Below the pieces are notes generated by a model that saw only the letters and a list, made by a program, of their open reading frames with translations, ran no database searches and was not told the origin of the DNA. The translations under genes were made by a program, and so were the position numbers. Below, in pieces: positions 45,988 to 58,323 of a stretch of DNA of 64,000 bases. Every line of letters begins with the position of its first letter. Positions within the stretch are counted from its first letter, which is position 1. This DNA is from Adiantum capillus-veneris (lineage: Eukaryota; Streptophyta; Polypodiopsida; Polypodiales; Pteridaceae). The stretch spans positions 93,879,087-93,943,086 of the forward strand of contig CM043966.1 of NCBI GenBank assembly GCA_014529385.2. The letters are read 5' to 3'.

Positions 45988-47687
45988 GAGCACAATGTAG
46001 CAAACTAGAAAGAAAAACCACCTCACCAACAACACCTGGAATCTGTCTACAAATATGGCCGGAAACACAATGTAAAACTTGTGAGACACACTCCAAAATA
46101 GAGCTCCCGCAATGTCAATACAAGCCTCGCCTGCTCTAGTATCACACTGCCATCTGTGAGCTAATCACCAAGCCCACACTATGCGGTATCGATGCATACA
46201 CACGCACAAATCTCCCACCTGCAAAGAACACCGCACGCAAATGCTGAGTGCAACCCGCAATCTCTACCTAGATCGCATAAATGATACGCATAAAACTCTT
46301 GGGAAAATTTCACCAGAGTTTCGATGCACAATGGCTATCAACACAAAATAACCATTGTCCTGCAAGCTCAATACAATGAGCAATCAATGCGCATGAAACT
46401 ACACTCAACATACATACATAAGCTCTGCAAAACTATGGCAAACAATGCTCGAGATCACAAGACTCTCCCACCCAAGAGCAAACCACTGTCTCAAGCAAAG
46501 AAAGATACACAACTCCTCACTCCTACGAGAGTGGGTACAAGAACACCAAACTGTGTCCAAACTGACAAAACCTGTCAATGTGAGAGCCAAGCTCGATCAC
46601 AAACTATGGCGAGTAATCTCCAACCACTATCCCACAAAAGCATACACAAAGCAAAAGCTCAAGACACCTGCTGTGTCGAAACCGGTATGCAAGACAAAAC
46701 ACTACAGAAGATGTCTTCAACTGCAAATGGCAACACCTGTGGGAGTACTAGACTCAATCTGTAGCCGGAAGTCAAAACTGGAAGCTCCAAATGGCCGAGC
46801 ACACACAGATCAAGACAAAAAAAGCAGAGCAAAACATGCTCGCAATGCACCACCCAAAAGGAAAAACACCGCACACAAATCTTGAGTGCTATAAGCAATC
46901 GCAATCTCAATCGCACCAACAATACGCATAAAACTCCTGGGAAAATTTCGCCAGAGTTTTGTCAGTAAAATGGCCACAAAACCAGTAACCAAACTGACTA
47001 CACGCTCAAAACCATGAGCAACCAAAGTGCATCAAACCGCACTCCAAATGCATGCACCAATCTCCACACTTTGCATACATCATTGCAAACACCTGCAAAT
47101 CTAGTACACAAATACCTGCTCTACCTGTGACTGCTAAAAAACATGCTCGAGGCATACATTGCCGAGCTCAAAATGCAATCACATTAGTCTCCCTGAGCAT
47201 CAAACCACATAAGGCATACATCGTATCCTTCCACCTGAGAGGAAACTTGCAGCAAATATCACTCTCACATCTGAGAGCAAACCATGTGTGGAATCCTCGA
47301 CACACAATAAACAACTGCTGCAGCAGAAAATTCAGCGTTCAAAATTTTAAAATTCTGATATAACGAGCGCGTCCGAAGCATGCCAAAACCCCAAGGTAGA
47401 CTCCTGGATCACATGTATCAGAGTCCGGGTGTGAAAGCTATGCCAAAAACCTCCGTTTCGGCCCAAAAACGCAGCATAAACTGCCAAAAGAGGGCTGAAA
47501 ATGCAGCTCCTCAACCGTAGCTCGAATGAGGTTTCTGATGGCTCGAATGGCTTCGAAAGGGGCGTAAAACGCCAAGACACCTGGTGGAAACGCTCTCGAA
47601 AAGCTGAATTTGCCGATGCCGAAGTCGAAACCCTGTTTGCACTCTTGAAAGTGCGCGCGCGCGGACGCGATTTCGGGAATCAAACTG
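45988..47687 (-). other. Long leader of element F
   Basis: About 1.7 kb between primer site and gag with no convincing frame. It contains an old duplication: CGCATAAAACTC(T/C)TGGGAAA with its flanks at about 46278-46440 recurs at about 46924-47085, roughly 640 bases apart. Plus-strand frames at 46324-46885 are shadows. Confidence 0.6.
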
Positions 47688-47892
47688 GCTCTGATACCAA
47701 TTGAAGGGGATCGGGGAGCACCACAGACGGAGAGTGAGAGAGAGAAGGAGACACACGACACAAATATGGGTGGGGAGATTGTGAAGTGGCAACTCCCCCT
47801 ATACAATATACTCACTGTAAGTATAGGGTAACAGTGGGCGGGCGCCCATGACCTGGGCGACCAGTCAAGGCACATAGGCCTTAACCCCAACA
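47688..47892 (-). repeat. 5' LTR and primer-binding site of element F
   Basis: LTR 47702-47892. The minus strand reads TGGTATCAGAGC at 47688-47699, an exact tRNA-iMet primer site two bases inside the LTR. Confidence 0.93.
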
Positions 47893-47897
47893 AGAAT

Positions 47898-48409
47898 CTC
47901 ATTGGAAGGCAGGTATCCGAGTTCTTAAGTATATCAAAGGTACTTTGGGCCATGGCATTGCCTATGGCATTGGCACAAATACTCTTATTGGGTATTGTGA
48001 CTTTGATTGGGCAAGAGATTGTGACTCTAGAAAGTCAGTTTTTGGATTTTGTTTCTCACTTGGTTCTGGCGTGTTTTCTTGGATCAGCAAGAAGCAGCCA
48101 ACCGTCACTCTTTCTTCAATAGAAGCAGAGTATAAAGCTGCTTGTTTTGCAGCTTCTGAAGCAGTTTGGCTAAGGCGAGTCCTCATGGACTTAGGTGTTT
48201 CTCTTCATTCAGCAACAACACTTCAATGCGACAACCAGAGTTGCATGGCGATTGCCAAGAACCTCGTCTTCCATGCACGCACAAAGCATATTGAGGTTCA
48301 TTATCATTATGTTCGAGAGCTAATTGAGGATGAAATTGTGGAGCTAGAGTATTGTCCTACTGAAGATAATTGTGCATATATCTTCACCAAAGCTCTAGGG
48401 AAAGACTAG
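47898..48409 (+). pseudogene. RNase H of copia E
   Basis: Continues the frame broken by element F. From 47945 it is open to the stop at 48409: GYCDFDWARDCDSRKSVFGF, ISKKQPTVTLSSIEAEYKAA, TTLQCDNQSCMAIAKNLVFH and ARTKHIEVHYHYVRELIEDE, ending IFTKALGKD. These are the standard copia RNase H blocks with catalytic Asp and Glu kept. The domain itself is intact; the gene as a whole is not. Confidence 0.88.
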
Positions 48410-48477
48410 CTACTTCGACATCTTCATCAACTTGGAGTTGGCACACGGCCAACATAGAGCATCTTCGGGTGTTCATT

Positions 48478-49259
48478 GAAGGGGGGTGTTGGTATATTTG
48501 CAATGTCCACCTCTCTCAGTTTCGCCACCACAATATATGTTGCACAGTTTGTAAGGCCCCCATATGAGGAGAAACCATCGGTGCACATATATTTGGTGGA
48601 TTCCAGCTTTGGACACTGATGAGATCTCTATTTGTGATCATGGATGGTACGGAGCAAATTCAGGGGTAACTTTGGGGGCCTCGGGGATGGAAGCCCCCGA
48701 GACTTTTTTTCCCTTCGTCGAAATATCTTGGTCGGACGACGGCCGGAAGACAATCAGAAAGTGGCCGTCCGGTGGCCGGTGGTTGGTGGTCTTTGGCCGG
48801 TGGTCGGCGGCCATTGGTGGTCTTTGGCCAGTGGCCGAATTTCCTTGGCCGGTGGCCGATTTCTAGGAGGACTTGTCTACCCAAAAGTGGCTACATATGG
48901 GCGCGTGGGAGAGTCCTACTTGGACTTGGCTATCTAAGGGCGGTTGCACATGGCGTTTAGAGGCTCCCTTACATCTATATAAGGAGGCCTTCTCATGAGT
49001 AATTCAGTAGAATGGTGTGCACACTTGACGCACACAACACATCCTTGTGTAACGATTGTTAGTCCCTTGTATTCCTACTTGCTCTAGTTGTATAAATTGC
49101 CATCTAAGCTCTACCTTGAGAGTGCATGGGTGGATGACGCCATCACTTTAGAATAGTGTGCTAATCTTATTTTTTTGATTTGCCACTAATCTACTTTGCA
49201 TCGTATCTCTCTCTACTCTCCTTGCTACTAGATCCTTATTGTATTCCGCATTTCTTACA
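48478..49259 (+). repeat. PPT and 3' LTR of copia E
   Basis: GAAGGGGGG precedes TGTTGGTATATTTGC. Ends TTTCTTACA at 49259. TATA box CTATATAAGG at about 48976-48985. It differs from the 5' LTR by an extra segment of about 50 bases at 48651-48702 that can fold into a hairpin. Confidence 0.92.
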
Positions 49260-49264
49260 GGATT

Positions 49265-51748
<2,484 letters not shown>

Positions 51749-51847
51749 TACATAAGTCCTTTCTCATGCTTCACTACATAAATTGGATAGGAAAAGCTTG
51801 GCTTATAATTTAACCCCCCCCCCCTTCCCCTTTTTTTCCCTTCACCT

Positions 51848-52384
51848 TTACATCTCTATTAAACCATCCATTACATGATCACACAAGTAGCTGTCACAAT
51901 AATAACACGTGTTTGTACGCTCAACCAAAGGTAAGATACAGTTGGCCAAAATTACACTATACTCTCTGGTGCGGGGTATGCTGTTAAAATATCCTATGAG
52001 GGGCTGGCCAAAACTGCGAAACAAAAAAATCTTATGGTGTGGAAGAAACTGCACTAGCAAGTATAACCACTCAGAAAATCCACGCTTCAATGAATGTTCC
52101 ACAAAATAATAGTGTGGCCCTAAGCCCATGGCTTCAGTTACCATCACCAGATGGATATTGTTCCTGAAGTGCTCTCGACCCCAAAGGGTTACCCACATCA
52201 CTCTATTCTGATATGTCCACCACTTCGTCTGCGTAACAGATGTTCCTAATTGGGGGAATAAAAGACGCTCATAACGGAGTATAGCGGTTCTCCTAATGGA
52301 CTCACTCGACTGCTGAAGATGAGCAATGGTTATGTCTAAAACCTGATCTTTATTATAAGTTATAGCAAATAAACTGTATGACAC
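51848..52384 (-). CDS. Orphan ORF, 178 codons, no recognised family
   Basis: The longest open frame in the window that belongs to no retroelement I can identify. It starts MSYSLFAITYNKDQVLDITI and is rich in aromatic residues (KWWTYQNRVMWVTLWGREHF, RGFSEWLYLLVQFLPHHKIF), with a Cys/His-containing end (TNTCYYCDSYLCDHVMDG). No signal peptide or clear membrane segment. A TATA box, TATAAAAGACGGG on the minus strand, lies at about 52475-52487, about 95 bases before the ATG, and the leader between has no obvious ATG. It could be a host gene, a captured or viral gene, or a transposon gene. An intact 537-bp frame amid decayed DNA makes chance unlikely but not excluded. Confidence 0.45.
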   Translation of the reverse strand: MSYSLFAITYNKDQVLDITIAHLQQSSESIRRTAILRYERLLFPQLGTSVTQTKWWTYQNRVMWVTLWGREHFRNNIHLVMVTEAMGLGPHYYFVEHSLKRGFSEWLYLLVQFLPHHKIFLFRSFGQPLIGYFNSIPRTREYSVILANCILPLVERTNTCYYCDSYLCDHVMDGLIEM

Positions 52385-53390
52385 AGCTTAAGACAAGTAA
52401 TCAATTGGCTGTAAACTCTTTGAAATTTACTCAAGACTGTTAAAATGCACTCTGAAGTTTTAAAAACGCCCGTCTTTTATAGACCTAGATAGCTACCTGA
52501 ACCTAATGAATATCTGTACAAATAGCCCAAGCTACTTGCCATCTCTTATTGGGTCCAATATTACATTAACTCACCTCTTTGTGCTTGGCATATGTTTCTT
52601 CTAGTAACCTACCCAACTGGCTATCTTACCAATAATAGTCTCGTTTGATATGTCGGTTTTATGAGTAATTTTTCGTCTGTGGACCATCCAGAGTTAGAGG
52701 CTATACCTCTTTAGGAATTTTAAGTGACGCGTATTGACCTAGCTAAACTAGTCTGGAAATTTCAAACTAGCTACTGCCACTAAAATATTGATGCTCATAA
52801 AGGATTTTTTTGGTATCCTCTTTTTATATTGTTCAAAGCTTGTCTTTATTTTTAGCTTTTAATTACCCTAAAAATGCCTTACACCTGCATTGTGTGTATT
52901 ATGAGCAATACTTCTCTTTCATCGGTTTGGTCGCACGCTATCCTCTGCATGCATATAGTGTGTTCAAAGGTGAGCGGCTGCAACGCGTATGACTCGACAC
53001 TGGCTATTCTAGACCGGATCGTGTTCTGAAAGAAATCCCTGGTAACAGGGTCTTTATTGGCGATGTCGAATATGGGTATGCCTGGCATAATCCGGGTCCC
53101 TTCTGCTACGGTGGGACATCATCATCTATAAAACCGTCACTAATTTACACCAGGTGAGTACTTTACTCACTTAACTTCGTGGTTCTGTGATTACAACTTG
53201 TGCGATCAAAACTTGTAAGCTGTTGTAACTTCAACATGCCTAAAAGTATGGAGAAATTTTTTGGTGGAGTCGTCATCCTCTCCAAGTCTACTGGTTATAT
53301 ATCTGTTCGGCACTCATGTAGCCTTTAAGAATATTGGGTTGGATTGTAGGGAACACATTGTTGAGTGTGTATATCAAACTTGATACCCGA
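52385..53390. other. Unassigned island upstream of the orphan ORF
   Basis: About 1 kb without element-like sequence. Minus-strand TATA at about 52475-52487 and a plus-strand TATA-like CTATAAAACC at about 53129-53138 point away from each other. A splice-donor-like CAGGTGAGTA lies at about 53151-53160. A minus frame at 52879-53088 (MPGIPIFDIANKDPVTRDFF) and a short plus frame from 53236 (MPKSMEKFFGGVVILS) are unidentified. Confidence 0.35.
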
Positions 53391-53422
53391 AGGACACCTC
53401 AACAAAATGGGATTCCAAAAGG

Positions 53423-53680
53423 ATGAATAGGACAATCATGGAGCGAGCACGAAGCATGTGGCTACATGTAGGCCTATCGCTTGAGCTTTGGGTGGAAGCT
53501 GTAAGTACGTCTGTGTACTTAATCAATCGGTCACCCTCAACGACATTGGATGGGGGAGTCCTAGAAGAGGCATGTACAGGTAAAGCAGTGAATTATGCAT
53601 TTGTCAAAGTGTTTGGGTGTGAGGCTTTCATGGACATAGATAGAAGCCTAAGATCAAAGCTAGATACAAAGTCCAAAAAG
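53423..53680 (+). pseudogene. Integrase C-terminal part of copia C
   Basis: MNRTIMERARSMWLHVGLSL, ELWVEAVSTSVYLINRSPST and NYAFVKVFGCEAFMDIDRSL, the end of copia integrase. A single-copy version of the segment triplicated in copia A. A frameshift near 53680 separates it from the RT frame. Confidence 0.85.
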
Positions 53681-54840
53681 TGTTTCTCATTGACTATGGA
53701 GAAGGTGACTTTGGGTATCGCCTATGGAATCCTGAAGATGGTAAAATCTTTAGGAGTAGGGATGTAATTTTTAACGAACAAAATATGTACAAAGATTACT
53801 TGGAAAGAAAACAAACAAAAGAAACACGTGATGAGTACATGGAGCTTGAGGACTATGAAGACTCAAGGACTGCAAACGGTGACAATGTGCAACAACGTCA
53901 ACCAAATGAGGAGTCTCAACCTATTCCCCGAATATCTACAAGAGCAAGTAGACCTCCAGAAAGGTTCGTTCCTTCCATCAACCATCTCTTGATCTCAGAT
54001 TCTGGAGAGCCACAATCATACAAAGAAGCTATGCATCACGAATTCAAAGAAGAATGGATGAAGAGCATGCAAGTGGAGATGGACTCATTACATCGCAACC
54101 AAACATGGGAGTTGGTTGAGTTGCCTAAAGGTAAGCGGGCACTGCAGAACAAATGGGTGTGTAAGTTAAAGGAAGAAGAAGGTGGAAAGAAAAGATACAA
54201 GTCTAGTCTTGTGGTAAAAGGGTTTTCTCAAAAGAAATGTATTGACTTCAATGAAATATTTTCTCTTGTTGTAAAAATGAATTCAATTAGGCTTGCCTTA
54301 TGCCTTGTGGCTACTCATGATCTAAATCTTGAGCAAATGGATGTAAATACGGCATTCCCTCAAGGTGACTTATAGGGGAAAATTTACATGGTTCAACCTA
54401 AGGGGTATGAAGTAAAAGGTAAGGAGAAAATGGTTTGCAGATTAAAAAAGAGCTTGTATGGTTTAAAGCAAGCATCAAGACAATGGTACTTGAAGTTCGA
54501 TCGATGGATGTTGGATTATGGATTCACAAGATGCAACTCGGATCACTCCATCTACACGAATAATTTGGGAGATGGGAAGTTCATCATCCTAATATTGTAG
54601 GTTGATGACATGCTGATTGCAAGTGCTAACATGCAGCACATCAAAGACCTAAAAGAGGAGCTGTCTAAATATTTTTCAATGAAAGATTTAGGTGTTGCAA
54701 AGAGGATACTTGGTATGAAGTTATCAATGGGCATGACAAAGAAGACAATAAAGCTATCTCAAGACGATTACATCAAGAAGGTACTAGAAAGGTTTGCAAT
54801 GCAAAATGCAAAAATGATTTTTTACACCTTTGGCTAGTCA
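53680..54840 (+). pseudogene. Reverse transcriptase of copia C
   Basis: A 231-codon frame (53680-54375) holds RSRDVIFNEQNMYKDYLERK, EEWMKSMQVEMDSLHRNQTW, ALQNKWVCKLKEEEGGKKRY and MDVNTAFPQGDL, then a stop. The next frame (54388-54600) ends at a TAG that replaces the Tyr codon of the catalytic YVDD box (54598-54609). After it come DMLIASANMQHIKDLKEEL and SMKDLGVAKRILGMKLSMGM. So RT is killed exactly at its active site. Confidence 0.9.
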
Positions 54841-55576
54841 CTTTAAACTAACCAAGGGTATGTGTCCAAAAACACAAGAGGAGATAGCTTATATGTCTAA
54901 AGTTCCATATGCTGTAGCCGTAGGTTCTCTTATGTATGCTATGGTCTGGACAAGGCCCTGGACAAGGCCATACATTGCACATGCAGGGGCAGTTGTAAGT
55001 AGGTTCATGGACAACCAGGTAAAGAGCACTGACAAGCTTTGAAGTGGATACTTAGGTATCTAAAAATGACAACAACAAATGCTTTGTATTTTGGAGGAAC
55101 TGATATTTTTCTATAAGGATATGCTGATGCAGATATGGCACGTGACAAAGATACTCAAAGGAGTACTACTGGCTATGTCTTCACGGTTGGAGGCACAGTA
55201 ATAAGCTGGGCTTCAAAGCTGCAGAAAGTGGTCTCACTTTCTACCACAGAAGTAGAGTATGTAGCAATGAAGGAGGCAAGCAAAGAAATTTTGTGGCTTC
55301 ACAAATTCTTAGAAGAGCTTGGATTCAAACAAGACAATTGTGTCTTGTACAGTGATAGCCAAAGCGCTATCCATCCATCTTGCGAAGAACTCAGCCTTTT
55401 ATTCAAAGACAAAGCACATTGAGGTGAGATATCACTTCATACGCACTCTTTTGGAAGAGGGACAACTAAAGCTAGGAAAGGTGCATACAAGTAAAAATCC
55501 TACAGACATGTTTACGAAGGTGGTCAATAAGGAGAAGTTGAGATTTTACTCATCTTCAATTGGCATTCAAGGATAA
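54841..55576 (+). pseudogene. RNase H of copia C
   Basis: HFKLTKGMCPKTQEEIAYMS, VGSLMYAMVWTRP with a small 12-base repeat (TGGACAAGGCCC), then [50 protein letters not shown] and YHFIRTLLEEGQLKLGKVHT. Two frameshifts (near 55020 and 55370). The family's normal end is SSIGIQG at 55556-55576. Confidence 0.87.
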
Positions 55577-55636
55577 GAAGCCAGGATGGAAAGTAGTCAC
55601 ATGTTTGGTTTGGAGATCAGTCTCCAAGTGGGAGAT

Positions 55637-56419
55637 TGTTAAGTATGGAGTCTGATTTACCCCTTGTACTTTTTTGTGTTAAAAACGCATATTTGTAAGG
55701 CCCCCATTATGAGGAGAAGCCATCGTGCGTGAAAAAAAATCACTCGCCGGAGACCAAAATTTTCACGGCCAGTCTTGAGCAAAGCTCGAGACTGGCTTCG
55801 CAAAAATGAATATTCTGGCTCCGCTAGAATATTCATTTTTGCCGGAATATTATGACCGGACGACGGTCGAAAAGTGGTAAAAAACAATCAGTCATTTGGC
55901 CGGTGGTCGGTAGTCAATGGCCGGTGGCCGGTGGTCAGAAGTCAATGACAAGTGGCCGGTGGCCTATTTCAAAGAAGGACTTGTCTTCTCAAGGGCGGCC
56001 ACACATGGACGGATTGGAGGGTCCAAGTTGGACTTATCTACACAAGGACGACTATACATGGCTGCCTCTCATGAGAGAGGGCAGTCCTTTTGGCCTATAA
56101 AAGGAGGCCATTTCTACACACATTATACAGTGTGAAGTTGATGCAACAAGGTGGGTGTGAGATGGTAAGAGTGAAGCAAGGCGGGAGCTCTATTAAGGGT
56201 ATAATCCCTTTGTAACCTACTTCTTGTTTGAAGTACTAAAGCCAATAAGTGGCTGCTTTTCCGTGGATGTAGCCCATATTGGGTGAACCACGTATGTCGT
56301 GTGTACTCTCTCTCTCTGTCTCTCTCTCTCTACTCTATAATCTCTTGTATGTGAAAATTATCTCTCTCCATTAAGTAATCTACTCAATTATCTACTTAGC
56401 TACGTCATATTTCCTAACA
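55637..56419 (+). repeat. 3' LTR of copia C
   Basis: TGTTAAGTATGGAGTC to ATTTCCTAACA, preceded by AAGTGGGAGA. TATA box TATAAAAGG at 56096-56104. Has two extra hairpin-forming segments at 55768-55842 not seen in A or D. Confidence 0.92.
55768..55842 (+). repeat. Two adjacent inverted repeats in the LTR of copia C
   Basis: First hairpin 55768-55796: arms GCCAGTCTTGAGC and GCTCGAGACTGGC (one mismatch) with a 3-base loop. Second hairpin 55800-55842: perfect 17-base arms (GCAAAAATGAATATTCT and its complement) around a 9-base loop. Together they form a 75-bp insertion relative to the other LTRs of the family. Confidence 0.9.
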
Positions 56420-57179
56420 AAGGAGATGATGAAAACATGACTCTACCTCTTGAGTACCAAGAGGCCAAAACTTTGGCAATACTTAACATTGGAGCAAGAG
56501 ATCCCGTTGCAACCAAGGGAATTTTGGAAAAAAGGGGAAAACATGGCTTTATGCAAAACTAGAATGAAACTCCGAGAAACCCATGAGAGTCTTAGAAGAG
56601 GTGATAGCAATATTGTGAGGCATAGAGTATGAGCATAGTTGTCATAGTCAACTTTGACAAGAATATGACATCATTCTTGGATGATATTTTATGTCTAGAT
56701 TAAGACGGTTTAGGACTGGGGTGATGGCTATCTCTACTTGCAACACTTGGAACCTAAGGGATCACAACTATAGATATACCAATAAGAAGTCTATGGAAGA
56801 AAGTGATTTTGCTGACTCAAAAGGACCTACATGGTTACAACTTAAATAAATGTTAAGGATGTGCGCAGTAATTAGAAATGTAGAAGTGTGAAAAACAAGG
56901 ACTTTGGCTTCAAGCGAGATACTGTTGACAAAGTGTATGCTCCAAAACCTTGTTTAGGAGTGAATAATTAGAGCAGAGTGTCCATCAAAAATTGATTGAT
57001 GAAATTGTAGAGCAGAAAGAGAAAATACAATGTCTACATATTAGAGAAAAAATCTCGATTTATGATCTATCAACATACGAAGAGTTCATCTATAACTCTT
57101 TGGAGACTATAGTACCTCAAGAGGATACGAATGAAAAAATTTAAATTTCTCTGAGAACGAATATTAGATAGAGGAGAAT

Positions 57180-57480
57180 TTTTTGAATTTATGAACCAAA
57201 GGCAAAGGAGACAAAATCATGGAAAGGAAAAGAAGGCTAAACATCCTAGCAAGCAAAGAGAGAATCCTATGCATAATAAGACACTCAAGAACATATAGAA
57301 AATGGAATTGGAGATTGATGATAGTGAGGAGAAGAATGGAATCAATATACGATCTCATTACAAGAAGAATACAATTCAAGAAAGACACATAGTTTTCCAA
57401 TATCCCATTTGCAAGAAAGTACATCCTAAAACATCCTATGATGGTCTAGAAGACGCTGAGAGAATAGACTTGCAAAGCTA
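57180..57480 (+). pseudogene. Gag or linker region of gypsy element 5
   Basis: A mostly open frame reads FFEFMNQRQRRQNHGKEKKA, KHPSKQRENPMHNKTLKNI, and after a stop MELEIDDSEEKNGINI and RHIVFQYPICKKVHPK. The basic composition is that of a Gag C-terminal or protease linker region; no zinc knuckle is clear. Confidence 0.4.
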
Positions 57481-57963
57481 GACAACGATCTAGAACTTGC
57501 ATACATTGCTATGGATTTGAGTCCAAAAGAAGAGAAGATCTGAATATCATCTTAAAGAAGCATCACGATTTTTTTGGTGGTCTTACAAAGACCTTGAGGG
57601 TATGGATCTTGACATTTTGGAAACATGCCATATCCCTTTAACCAAGTGTGTAGCTATACAAACAATGTGCATAAACTAATATAGCAAGATGATTACTAGA
57701 AAGATTTAAGAGGCAATTCATAAGCTTAAGAAAGCAGAGTTCATCTACAATATAGAGCATACAAATTGTTTATCACCCGTAGTACTAGTATTTAAAAAGA
57801 ATGGAAAATTGTAATATTGTGTCAATCTTATAGCTTCTTGGATAGCTTCCTAAGCTACAATCGGATTTCCATTAAGCTTGAGAATCAACGTAAGATTGCT
57901 TTTGCAATAGAATAGGGTGTATTCGCATATAGAGTAATGCCATTTGGAGCAATGAATGCACCC

Positions 57964-58323
57964 ATTACCTTTCAACAACTCACGAGTCTTGCCATTATAG
58001 AGAACTTGACAATATTCTTGGAGATATACACGTTGATATTCTAAATCATTCTAAAATGAGGAGGGATCATATAAAGAATCTCAAGAAGGTACTCAAGAAA
58101 AACTGAACTTATCAAAATTGGCTTAATCCAAAGAAAGTACCAATTACCTTTCAACAACTCATAGTCCTACCTTTAAAGAAAACTTGATGATATTCTTGGA
58201 GATTTACATGTATGATGTCTGTAATCATTCTAAAATGAGGGATATCATATAGACATCCTCAAGAAGGTAGGCCTACTCAAGAAATGCTGAACTTATCCAA
58301 ATTGGATTAATCCAAAGAAAGTT
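57964..58323 (+). repeat. 179-bp tandem duplication in gypsy element 5
   Basis: ATTACCTTTCAACAACTC at 57964 recurs at 58143; CTTGGAGAT(A/T)TACA and AATCCAAAGAAAGT also recur with the same spacing. The copies differ by many substitutions and small gaps. Confidence 0.85.

Larger units (their letters stand above)
43787..47892 (-). mobile_element. Element F, small non-autonomous copia in E
   Basis: A 4106-bp minus-strand insertion with 191-bp LTRs at both ends (43787-43977 and 47702-47892) and AGAAT duplications (43782-43786 and 47893-47897). A perfect primer site adjoins the right LTR and a PPT (minus AAGTGGGAGGT) the left. It encodes Gag, zinc knuckle and a protease-like end, then a fused remnant of the RT tail; integrase, the RT core and RNase H are absent. 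The LTRs differ at about seven positions, so it is a fairly recent arrival that must have used enzymes supplied in trans. Confidence 0.93.
40220..49259 (+). mobile_element. Copia element E, complete but degenerate, carrying element F
   Basis: Flanked by GGATT on both sides (40215-40219 and 49260-49264). LTRs 40220-40965 and 48487-49259, primer site 40966-40977, gag 41042-41806, integrase, RT, RNase H to 48409, and PPT 48478-48486 (GAAGGGGGG). Protease and the first half of integrase are deleted near 41930. Element F (4.1 kb) sits in the RT-RNase H junction. Its coding lineage differs from A/C/D, yet its LTR shares modules with theirs. Confidence 0.93.
53391..56419 (+). mobile_element. Copia element C, 5'-truncated, A family
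   Basis: Starts inside the integrase (TPQQNG block) and runs through RT, RNase H, PPT and a complete 783-bp 3' LTR. No 5' LTR, gag or protease is present. It is the best-preserved RT-RNase H copy of the family here. Confidence 0.9.

Noticed and set aside
46324-46885. Two overlapping 146-codon plus-strand frames
   Set aside because: They lie in the leader of the minus-strand element F, overlap each other in different frames and have no recognisable domain.
52553-52565. CAATATTAC resembling the geminivirus replication-origin nonamer TAATATTAC
   Set aside because: One base differs, no GC-rich stem flanks it, and no Rep or coat-protein motif is nearby.
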